Shown in pieces: positions 31,276-38,259 of a stretch of DNA of 64,000 bases (positions within the stretch are counted from its first letter, which is position 1; each line of letters opens with the position of its first letter). The notes beneath the pieces are model-generated. The model saw only the letters and a program-made list of their open reading frames with translations. It made no database searches and was not told the origin of the DNA. This DNA comes from Prochlorococcus marinus str. GP2. GTDB lineage: Bacteria; Cyanobacteriota; Cyanobacteriia; PCC-6307; Cyanobiaceae. The translations under genes and the position numbers were made by a program. The DNA lies in assembly GCF_000759885.1 (NCBI RefSeq), contig NZ_JNAH01000008.1:124001-188000 (forward strand), in the 5' to 3' direction.

Positions 31276-31470
31276 TTATGACTTGAGAGAATCTTTTAAA
31301 TCAAACTTTTCAGCTTTTTCAGTTTGACATTCAGTATCATCTTCAGCGCATTTGATTTCAGCTTTTTTGTTCATGTGGCTACTACAACCGCCAGCTATAA
31401 CTGGTAAAGCGGTTGTAGCCGTAAAACCAGTTAAACATGCAAAGGCGATATAAGGAAAAAGTCTTTTCAT
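31276..31470 (-). CDS. predicted exported Cys-containing protein, 64 aa
   Basis: Signal peptide (MKRLFPYIAFACLTGFTATT then ALPVIAG) and a short mature part with Cys at about 29, 41 and 48 (GGCSSHMNKKAEIKCAEDDT and ECQTEKAEK). The GGC near the cleavage region could be a lipobox, but it lacks the usual leucine. Probably periplasmic. Confidence 0.6.
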   Translation of the reverse strand: MKRLFPYIAFACLTGFTATTALPVIAGGCSSHMNKKAEIKCAEDDTECQTEKAEKFDLKDSLKS

Positions 31471-31548
31471 TTAATTGTTACTTTATGTAAACTTATTATG
31501 TTACATAAAAAGCTCAAGTGTGAGTAGCTGATAATTCGCATGCACCCC

Positions 31549-31686
31549 ATACCAACCATCGCTTCCCTAAATAGAAACTTTGATGGATAATTAACATATA
31601 AGAATTCTGATTCTAGCAGAATTTTAGCAGATAAATTACTCCAAATCCCTTGATATGACTGAAGAAAATTTTTGGCTAATGAAGTG
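31549..31686 (+). repeat. EVE-gene 5' module, copy C
   Basis: The best preserved extra copy: ATACCAACCATCGCTTCCCT, TTTGATGGATAATTAAC and CCTTGATATGACTGAAGAAA, then TTGGCTAATGAA. The first codons give MTEENFWLMKWVLDAKN and then a stop, so only the N terminus of the EVE protein is represented. The tandem unit ATTCTAGCAGA-ATTTTAGCAGA (31610-31631) ends 24 nt before the ATG. It runs up to the end of the convergent metallophosphoesterase-like gene. Confidence 0.8.
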
Positions 31687-31704
31687 GGTACTTGATGCTA
31701 AAAA

Positions 31705-32424
31705 CTAAAGCCTTCCAAATCCCTTAATTCTTTTTTCTGTTTTATATCCTGCTTGTACGAATTGAGTATTATCAGTCCCGACATCATAAAGAGTATAATT
31801 TTTTCCTGCCCCAATACCAATAACAGCTTTTTGAGGAACTTTCTGCTCTTTCTTACGATTTCCATTTAAATCTTCTACTTCAGAATTAACAATCCCCTCT
31901 GTCAATTCCAAGTGAAACTGTTGTTTACTTCTTGCAGTAAATAATCTGTTTACCTGAAGACGTGTAAGTCTATCAAGGAGTGTCAGTGGCGGCGTATCTA
32001 GTGTTAAATTTTCGCCAACATCTTTTGAGCTTCCGTGAATCAAACCACAATCAAGTTCAACAAATCCAAATTGAAGTGCTGCTATCCAATCAAGAAATGA
32101 TTTGTCTACAGCATTCGTAAGAGACTTAACTACTTCTTCACCCTTATTTATTCTCAAAGCTTCAGCTCTTTGATCACCACGGTAACCACTTTCCAAGAGG
32201 ATTTGTTCTTCCCACCAACCATATATGCACCATGGTTGTAAATCATTACTTTTTGGATTAATTAACCTATGGAGAAGCCTATTACAGTTTTTTTCAGGAC
32301 CTATCATATCCCCCAAAACAAAAAGAGTTATATTACCAGGAGTTTTTTTTAAGTCTTTTTGAATAAGTTCATAAGTATCTAGATCCCCTTTAAGACCACT
32401 TACGAGTGCCCAGCGTTCTATCAT
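31705..32424 (-). CDS. degenerate metallophosphoesterase-like protein, 239 aa
   Basis: Calcineurin-like alpha/beta fold with the same order of motifs as its upstream neighbour, but the ligands are replaced: ALVSGLKGD in place of SDxHG, LFVLGDMIG retaining one Asp, and GWWEEQ in place of GNHD; IHGS remains. It is probably not a conventional di-metal phosphatase and may be a regulatory partner of the neighbour. It overlaps the upstream gene by four bases. Function unknown. Confidence 0.7.
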   Translation of the reverse strand: MIERWALVSGLKGDLDTYELIQKDLKKTPGNITLFVLGDMIGPEKNCNRLLHRLINPKSNDLQPWCIYGWWEEQILLESGYRGDQRAEALRINKGEEVVKSLTNAVDKSFLDWIAALQFGFVELDCGLIHGSSKDVGENLTLDTPPLTLLDRLTRLQVNRLFTARSKQQFHLELTEGIVNSEVEDLNGNRKKEQKVPQKAVIGIGAGKNYTLYDVGTDNTQFVQAGYKTEKRIKGFGRL

Positions 32425-33236
32425 CTTTCACAAACATGAGATGCATCTTCAGCTTGTTCTGCAAATTCGAATCCATTTTTTAAACGCCATGCAAAAATCG
32501 GAGGAAGACCGGCATCTATTATTGCTTTACAAGTAAGTTCAATATCATATTCCACTTCTCTAATTTTTACTTCATTAGTGACATCGTTATAAACAACATA
32601 AGTAGCTTTAGTTCCTCCATGTCTTGGCTCTCCAACTGAACCTGCATTTACTATTCTTCGCATCGGCAATTGAATTTCTTTTTCTTGAGTATCTTTGGGA
32701 ACAGCATTTTTGATCTTTACAGCAATTGAACCATCTGCTAATTCGCGAATATAAGGTTGGTGAGTATGACCACAAAATAGAATCTCTGCTCTGGCATTTT
32801 CAACTCTCTCAAGAGCTGCGAATGCATCCATATCGGGTAGAAGATATTCATGTTGACTATTAGGACTACCATGAACAAAAAGACACTTATCTTTACGTAT
32901 TGAGTAGGGTAGATTAGCTAGATAATCCTTATTTTCTGTAGTTAATTTATCTGTAGTCCATTGATGAGCAAAATGACCTCTTTTTTCAGCAAGCTGAGAA
33001 GGATAACTACAATCGCAAGCATCTAATCCATCAACAACGTCTTCGTCCCAACATCCCTGACAAGTAGGAATTTCTTTATCTCTTATTAACTCAATAACCT
33101 CATTAGGTTGAGGACCATAACCCACTAGATCTCCAAGACAGGTAATATTTGTAATTCCTTGGAGTTCAATATCTTTTAAGACAGCCTCTACTGCAGGTAG
33201 ATTTGCATGTAAACATGAGATGACAGCTTGATTCAT
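32421..33236 (-). CDS. metallophosphoesterase with altered metal ligands, 271 aa
   Basis: Residues 5-12 read VISCLHAN (Cys8 where Asp is usual in the SDxH motif), then CLGDLVGYGPQPNE (Asp36), GCWDED at 61-66 where GNHD is usual, HGSP around 122 and FCGHTHQPY at 155-162 intact. The fold and most sites agree with the calcineurin-like phosphoesterases, yet the first Asp and the Asn-His pair are changed. Several extra cysteines (C8, C33, C59, C62, C74, C76) might form a metal site. It is operonic with the CobW-like gene. Confidence 0.82.
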   Translation of the reverse strand: MNQAVISCLHANLPAVEAVLKDIELQGITNITCLGDLVGYGPQPNEVIELIRDKEIPTCQGCWDEDVVDGLDACDCSYPSQLAEKRGHFAHQWTTDKLTTENKDYLANLPYSIRKDKCLFVHGSPNSQHEYLLPDMDAFAALERVENARAEILFCGHTHQPYIRELADGSIAVKIKNAVPKDTQEKEIQLPMRRIVNAGSVGEPRHGGTKATYVVYNDVTNEVKIREVEYDIELTCKAIIDAGLPPIFAWRLKNGFEFAEQAEDASHVCER

Positions 33237-33243
33237 TTTTAAG

Positions 33244-34026
33244 TTAACGGCGAGCAGTTTGTAATTGTGAATTTCTAAGTGAAGTTTGATGATGATCTAG
33301 TACAGCATCATTAAGAAGGCAATTATGAATCGTTGCTTTTATTGACTCGAAGTTTAAATTTTTCCCTTGTATAACAATTTCAGAACATCTTTCTGGTCTT
33401 CCATTAAGAGGGGCAACTTGGTTTAATGTTTGATATTGAGATCCTTGCTGACTGACTATCCAATTAAACAAGATGTAACGCCCATCAGGTAAGTTCATCA
33501 ATGCTTTTGCTCTATATACATCCCCATAAGCACCATTAACTAATTCAAACCAAAAAGTATTCAAGCTTGCAGGATCCCAAATATGCTTTTGAAGATCAAG
33601 GCTTATTGATTCAATTTCTCTAAAATCTAAAGTATCTTTAATTGATAATTCTGGATCTCTACCAAAATGAAGATATCTATTTGGTTGGAGATTATATTTT
33701 TCAAGTTCATTAATAATTCTCAGATCAACTCCATTAATACCCTGAGATTTAGGTGTAAAAAATTGTGGAAATTCAATAATAATTAAAATGTTTTCTTTAT
33801 CTTTCTCTGATATTGAGTTTGAAATAGATAAGTCTAATAAGTTAGGAATTTGATCTTTCAAAAAAGCAAAATCAATTTTTGAATTTATTGCTTGCTCTAA
33901 ATTAATTTCGGAATATCCTCCTAGACGTAAGTAACCACAATTACCAGAATAATTCTTAAAAGTATTTAATATCCAATTTGTCTTACCGCATCCTGGCGAA
34001 CCTGATATTAAACAGACTTGACTCAT
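33244..34026 (-). CDS. CobW/HypB-type P-loop GTPase, probable metallochaperone
   Basis: 260 aa. Walker A SGSPGCGKT lies at residues 8-16 and an acidic LIIIEFPQF strand follows, as in G3E GTPases (CobW, UreG, HypB). The C-terminal NGAYGDVYRAKALMNLPDGR and onward resembles the CobW C-terminal domain. I do not see the canonical GCxCC metal motif. It heads a three-gene operon with two phosphoesterase-like proteins, 41 bases downstream of a Zur/Fur-like palindrome, which together suggest a zinc-limitation role (inference). Confidence 0.82.
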   Translation of the reverse strand: MSQVCLISGSPGCGKTNWILNTFKNYSGNCGYLRLGGYSEINLEQAINSKIDFAFLKDQIPNLLDLSISNSISEKDKENILIIIEFPQFFTPKSQGINGVDLRIINELEKYNLQPNRYLHFGRDPELSIKDTLDFREIESISLDLQKHIWDPASLNTFWFELVNGAYGDVYRAKALMNLPDGRYILFNWIVSQQGSQYQTLNQVAPLNGRPERCSEIVIQGKNLNFESIKATIHNCLLNDAVLDHHQTSLRNSQLQTARR

Positions 34027-34066
34027 AAAAAATACTACCTAATGTATAAAATTTACACCAATATGA

Positions 34067-34081
34067 AAATGAAAATCATTT
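34067..34081 (-). promoter_or_regulatory. Zur/Fur-like palindrome
   Basis: AAATGA-AAA-TCATTT is a perfect 15-bp dyad. Fur-family (Zur, Fur) sites in cyanobacteria are AT-rich dyads with TGA/TCA or similar half-sites. It lies 41 bases before the CobW-like start. Operator identity is inferred, not proven. Confidence 0.5.
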
Positions 34082-34152
34082 CTGTTTTCGATTTTAAATA
34101 TTTATTTTTTGATTTAAGTGATAAAAACATTAATATTTAGAGAATTAATTAC

Positions 34153-34305
34153 TCCATACCAACCATCACTTTCCTAAATAGATAATTTGATGGATAATTA
34201 ACCTAGATTTGAACGTTTTTAATATTCTGTTCACACACCGTTCACACATTGTAATTTTCTTCTAAATTATTGATATGACTGAAATAAACTACTGGCTAAT
34301 GAAAA
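34153..34305 (+). promoter_or_regulatory. EVE-gene 5' region, source copy D of the repeated module
   Basis: Hairpin CCATCA (34163-34168) with TGATGG (34188-34193) and loop TTTCCTAAATAGATA, then tandem GTTCACACACC-GTTCACACATT (34229-34250), ending 25 nt before the ATG at 34275, and the coding block up to GCTAATGAAAAG. Copies A, B and C match the two outer blocks. Because only this copy leads into a full gene, it is likely the source. Confidence 0.7.
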
Positions 34306-34733
34306 GTGAACCTCATGCTTATAGTATCGACAATTTAAAAAATGATGGAGTTACTTTATGGGATGGCATAAGAAATTATCAAGCTCGAAATTTCATGAGA
34401 AATATGAATAAAGGAGATAAAGTCTTTTTTTATCATTCAAACTGTAAACCGCCAGGTATTGTGGGGCTCATGGAGGTTATAGATCTAAAAATTGTTGATC
34501 CTACTCAATTTGATAAAGACTCAAAGTATTTTGATCCAAAATCGAAAACTGAAAATCCGAGATGGGATTGTGTAAAAGTAAAATATATATCAAAGTCAAA
34601 AAATATTTTAAGTTTGCCAGAATTAAGGATTTTATTTAGTGAAGATGATTTATTAGTCGTAAAGAAAGGGAATAGGTTGTCTATATTGCCTGTTAGAAAT
34701 GATATAGCAAAAATACTACTAGAAAAAATATGA
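34275..34733 (+). CDS. EVE domain-containing protein
   Basis: 152 aa. NYWLMKSEPHAYSIDNLKND, LWDGIRNYQARNFMR, DKVFFYHSNCKPPGIVGLME and WDCVKVKY place it in the EVE (PUA-like) family, which binds modified nucleobases in RNA or DNA. It ends five bases before the convergent DUF2811 gene. Its first codons and upstream region are repeated elsewhere (copies A-C). Confidence 0.93.
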   Translation: MTEINYWLMKSEPHAYSIDNLKNDGVTLWDGIRNYQARNFMRNMNKGDKVFFYHSNCKPPGIVGLMEVIDLKIVDPTQFDKDSKYFDPKSKTENPRWDCVKVKYISKSKNILSLPELRILFSEDDLLVVKKGNRLSILPVRNDIAKILLEKI

Positions 34734-34737
34734 AATT

Positions 34738-34989
34738 TTAGTCATTAAAATTCATCGAAAACATATTTCCAATATAGAGTCTCGTTAAGTCCCTACTATG
34801 AAATCCGTTTTGCATCAAAAACCCTGCAATAGCAGCTTGTAATATCCTGTATTGATCCCAATTAGGATGTTCCTCTACAAATTCTTTCAAAGCCTTTTGG
34901 AGATTTTCGTGAAGATCACATTTAAAACTAATTACTTCATCTTTTTGATTTAAAACTAAAGGATTTAAATCATTATTTAACTCATGCAT
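34738..34989 (-). CDS. DUF2811 domain-containing protein, 83 aa
   Basis: From the ATG at 34989 (a TTG two codons earlier is possible): MHELNNDLNPLVLNQKDEVI, then SFKCDLHENLQKALKEFVEE, HPNWDQYRILQAAIAGFLMQ and NGFHSRDLTRLYIG. The pattern is that of the cyanobacterial DUF2811 family, of unknown function. Soluble. Confidence 0.85.
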   Translation of the reverse strand: MHELNNDLNPLVLNQKDEVISFKCDLHENLQKALKEFVEEHPNWDQYRILQAAIAGFLMQNGFHSRDLTRLYIGNMFSMNFND

Positions 34990-34995
34990 TTTCAA

Positions 34996-35300
34996 AAAAT
35001 TTATTGAAATTAAAACTACAAGAACTAGTTTTCTTCAAAATCACTAAATCGTCAACATGTTTAATTATTAAGACAGTCTCACGAATAGAATAATGAGAAC
35101 ATAGTCATCACAATGGGGTTCTTAGAAGCTAATTTTCTAAGAAGAATTCTTACAAAAATATATAGATTATTTTGATTTTAAAAGTTTTCCACATGACTTA
35201 GTTAACTAAATAATTTTTTAAAAATATTTGTGGAAAAAATGTGAAAAAATTTTTTAAGCTCGGGGAAATATTTTCCAAAATTTCCAACTTTATTAATCTT
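34996..35300 (-). other. spacer with three hairpin/palindrome elements
   Basis: No ORF. TTCTTAGA (35119-35126) pairs with TCTAAGAA (35136-35143); TTAGTTAACTAA (35198-35209) is a perfect 12-bp palindrome; GGAAA-TAT-TTTCC (about 35265-35277) could act as terminator of the DUF1818 gene on the minus strand. The grouping is denser than elsewhere in the housekeeping part, so a small RNA is possible, but direction is unclear. Confidence 0.35.
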
Positions 35301-35672
35301 TTAATCCATTGATTCCCACATCTTTTTTATTTCATAAAATAAATTTTGTGCTAATGGTATCGGCCAATACATTTCGAAAGATCTTGTTTGGTCTTGACTT
35401 TCAAAAACAAACCTCAAGCTCCACTCATTCTTTTTTCCTTGCAACTCAACATACCAAGGGAGCTGTTCCAACTCTAGAGTAATAGACTCCTCATCCATTA
35501 ATTCATTTTTAATATCTATAAGTTGGTCATTAATTCTCAGAAGTAATAGGTAAAGCAAATGAAATTCACTTTTTTGTAACTCAACTGACCAATTATCAAT
35601 ACCAATCAAAAAGCAAAATTTGCCTTTTTTAAAATCTTTAAGTAGTCTCCATCTTCTTTTGTCCTTAACCAA
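35301..35672 (-). CDS. DUF1818 domain-containing protein
   Basis: 123 aa soluble protein with WRLLKDFKKGKFCFLIGIDN, a helical ELQKSEFHLLYLLLLRIN, the LELEQLPWYVELQGK strand and WSLRFVFE, as in the cyanobacterial DUF1818 family of unknown function. TTG start two bases after the rpoZ stop, so it is cotranscribed with rpoZ. Confidence 0.85.
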   Translation of the reverse strand: MVKDKRRWRLLKDFKKGKFCFLIGIDNWSVELQKSEFHLLYLLLLRINDQLIDIKNELMDEESITLELEQLPWYVELQGKKNEWSLRFVFESQDQTRSFEMYWPIPLAQNLFYEIKKMWESMD

Positions 35673-35674
35673 AA

Positions 35675-35911
35675 TTAACCAGGAAGTAAATCTGGTTGGT
35701 CTTGTTCATCGCTTAGTTCAATTATTGACCTTTGTACAGGTTTAATAGTTGACTCTTCTAATAGTCCATCAAAATCATCAAAACGTCTTTGCTTAGCTCT
35801 GAAAGCAATTCTTACTGTTGTTAAATATCTGTTAGTTGATTTTCTAATTAAGCTTTCACCTCTTTTTGCAAGATCATTAGAATCAATTCCCGCATTACTT
35901 GATATGTTCAT
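35675..35911 (-). CDS. rpoZ: DNA-directed RNA polymerase subunit omega
   Basis: 78 aa, the short cyanobacterial omega type: [20 protein letters not shown] then [13 protein letters not shown], followed by an acidic tail. Omega assists assembly of the beta' subunit and, in cyanobacteria, recruitment of the primary sigma factor. Its start lies close to and divergent from the Hsp70-like gene. Confidence 0.9.
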   Translation of the reverse strand: MNISSNAGIDSNDLAKRGESLIRKSTNRYLTTVRIAFRAKQRRFDDFDGLLEESTIKPVQRSIIELSDEQDQPDLLPG

Positions 35912-36009
35912 TAAAAAAATTTTTTATTATAAAATATATTTTACAGTTTATTGGACCGATTCAAAACATAAATTACAAAAAGCACTTAATTAATTCAAAA
36001 AAAATTTAT

Positions 36010-37578
36010 ATGAAAAAAAAATTATCTGGAACACTTGCTATTGATTTAGGAAATACTAATACTGTTGTAGCTTTTCAGGATCAAAATGATAACAATGCCA
36101 TTTTAATCGAATTACCGAATATAACATCATCTCCGGGAATTATACCTACAGCAGTTTGGTTCGAGGAACCTTCAAAAACTCTTAAAATTGGTATTAGTGC
36201 TTTAAAGATGAGAGATAACACTAATTCTGAGCTTTTTTTTCATTCTAATTTTAAAAGATTAATTGGAAATTCTATTGAAAAAATTAACAAAAAAAATATC
36301 TTGAACCCTACTGAATGTGGAGAAAAATTTCTTAAATTTTTATGGGAAACCATTCCTCAAAAATATGAAATAAAGAGACTTGTTTTAACTGCTCCGATTG
36401 ATACATATAAAGGTTATAGAGAATGGTTAGTTAACCTTTGTGGAGGAATAACTGTAGATGAAATAGCGCTTGTTGATGAGCCAACTGCTGCAAGTTTAGG
36501 AATAAATGTACCATTCGGTTCCAAAATTATGACATTAGATTTTGGAGGAAGTACGATCGATATGAATATAGTCAAAATAGAGGGAGGGGAAGGGAAATCA
36601 GGCCCAATAGCTGAACTACTAAAATTCAAAGGAAATGATGTTAGCTCAATTTCAAAACAAAAAATAAGGTGCGCTGAAATAATTGGTAAAACAGGTTCAA
36701 AAATTGGAGGTAAAGATATTGATCAGTGGATCGTAGATTATTTTATTCCGGACAATGAATATGCAATTAATTCATTAAGGGCAGAAGAAATAAAATGTAA
36801 ACTAAGTTCAAAAGAAATCAAAAATGAAACAAAATACCCAATAAAATTTTTAATCGAAGGAAATAAAGAAGAGGAATATTACCTAAGTAAAGAAATATTT
36901 GAGAAGATTGTTACTGAAAACAATCTTCTTAATCATCTTAACTCTTTGCTTAAAGATTTATTAAATCAAGCAAGAGGGAAATTTTGCACAGTCGAAGATT
37001 TAAATGCAATTATTTTGGTTGGGGGGGGATCTCAAATACCTTTAGTTAAAGAATGGATAACAAAAAAGATTTCAAAAATACAAATAAAATCGCCACCTCC
37101 CATTGAATCAATAGCTTTGGGAGCTCTAGCAATGACCCCTGGGGTAAAAATTAAAGATATATTAACCAAAGGATTATCTATAAGATTATTTAATAGAAGA
37201 GAACAAAAACACTTTTGGCATCCTATTTTTTGCAGAGGTCAAACGTGGCCTACTGAAAACCCATTTAAACTTGTCCTTCAAGCCAGTAGAAATAATCAGA
37301 AAATATTTGAAATAGTAATTGGAGAAACAAAAAGAGAAAGAAAATATGATGTGATTTTTGAAAATGGATTACCAAAATTATCAGAAGTTCAAAGTGAAGA
37401 AGAAATTATAAAATGGGACAAAGAACCACTAAAAATAGAACTGCAAAATAAAACTATTCCTGGCGAAGATAACTTGACACTTTTCTTTGACATTACTAAA
37501 AAAGCTGATTTATTAGTTAGATGTTTTGATATAAAAGATGAATTTTTAGGAGAATATAATTTAGGAAATATCTTTTAA
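36010..37578 (+). CDS. Hsp70-like ATPase, short form
   Basis: 522 aa from the ATG at 36010; the frame opens earlier at 35899, but that extension overlaps the divergent rpoZ start and lacks Hsp70 features. The ATPase domain is clear: LAIDLGNTNTVVAFQ (phosphate 1), VDEPTAASLGI and LDFGGSTIDMNIV (phosphate 2), ILVGGGSQIPLV (adenosine). After about residue 390 only a short beta-like domain of roughly 130 residues remains and the DnaK lid is missing. It is a DnaK-related protein of a type recurrent in cyanobacteria; its clients are unknown. Confidence 0.88.
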   Translation: MKKKLSGTLAIDLGNTNTVVAFQDQNDNNAILIELPNITSSPGIIPTAVWFEEPSKTLKIGISALKMRDNTNSELFFHSNFKRLIGNSIEKINKKNILNPTECGEKFLKFLWETIPQKYEIKRLVLTAPIDTYKGYREWLVNLCGGITVDEIALVDEPTAASLGINVPFGSKIMTLDFGGSTIDMNIVKIEGGEGKSGPIAELLKFKGNDVSSISKQKIRCAEIIGKTGSKIGGKDIDQWIVDYFIPDNEYAINSLRAEEIKCKLSSKEIKNETKYPIKFLIEGNKEEEYYLSKEIFEKIVTENNLLNHLNSLLKDLLNQARGKFCTVEDLNAIILVGGGSQIPLVKEWITKKISKIQIKSPPPIESIALGALAMTPGVKIKDILTKGLSIRLFNRREQKHFWHPIFCRGQTWPTENPFKLVLQASRNNQKIFEIVIGETKRERKYDVIFENGLPKLSEVQSEEEIIKWDKEPLKIELQNKTIPGEDNLTLFFDITKKADLLVRCFDIKDEFLGEYNLGNIF

Positions 37579-37585
37579 ACTTCAA

Positions 37586-38122
37586 TTACTCAAGAAAAAC
37601 TCCTTCTTCATTATCAACACTATTAAGACGTAAACTAATAATTTCATTTTTCCTAGTCGGGACTTTCTTTCCGCAAAAATCAGGTTGGATAGGTAATTCT
37701 CTATGACCTCTATCTACCATTGCTAATAACATCACTCTTTTTGGTCTACCCCATGAGTTTAGAGCATCCATTGCAGCCCTAATTGTTCTACCTGTATAAA
37801 TTACATCATCTATCAAGAGAATTTCTTTTTTCTCAATAGGAGTTGGAATGTCAGTTGCTTTTATTAGGCGAGTACCAACTCTATTTTGATCATCTCTATA
37901 AAAAGTTGGATCAATAATTCCTGTTTTCACTTTTATACCTGTTTTAGACATTAATTCTTTTTCTATAACTTTGGCAAGATCAATTCCTCTAGTAGGTATA
38001 CCAACCAAAAGCAAATTATCTAGACTTTTAACTTTTTCAACAATTTGGGAAGTTAAACGTGAAACAGTTTTCCTAAGCTGCACTTCGGAAAGTATTACGA
38101 TCCTTCTTGTGTTATTTGGCAT
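37586..38122 (-). CDS. pyrR: bifunctional pyr operon regulator / uracil phosphoribosyltransferase PyrR
   Basis: From the ATG at 38122 (178 aa): TRRIVILSEVQLRKTVSRL, LVGIPTRGIDLA and the PRPP-binding ILLIDDVIYTGRTIRAAMDA are the hallmarks of PyrR. It converts uracil plus PRPP to UMP and in some bacteria regulates pyr mRNA; RNA regulation is unproven in cyanobacteria. The frame extends to 38158 without added similarity. Convergent with the Hsp70-like gene. Confidence 0.92.
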   Translation of the reverse strand: MPNNTRRIVILSEVQLRKTVSRLTSQIVEKVKSLDNLLLVGIPTRGIDLAKVIEKELMSKTGIKVKTGIIDPTFYRDDQNRVGTRLIKATDIPTPIEKKEILLIDDVIYTGRTIRAAMDALNSWGRPKRVMLLAMVDRGHRELPIQPDFCGKKVPTRKNEIISLRLNSVDNEEGVFLE

Positions 38123-38259
38123 ATTTATCAATAAATAAAATAAGTTCAATATTTTCATAAATTAGCAAAAGCTAACTATGTAAAATATAAATTGTTAAAG
38201 AACAGCGTTTACAGCTAAATTTAAGCTTGGATCACTTAATAAGTAATTTGATCTAAAAA

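Noticed and set aside
35899-36009. N-terminal extension of the Hsp70-like ORF
   Set aside because: Overlaps the divergent rpoZ start and lacks Hsp70 features; the ATG at 36010 starts directly before the phosphate-1 motif.
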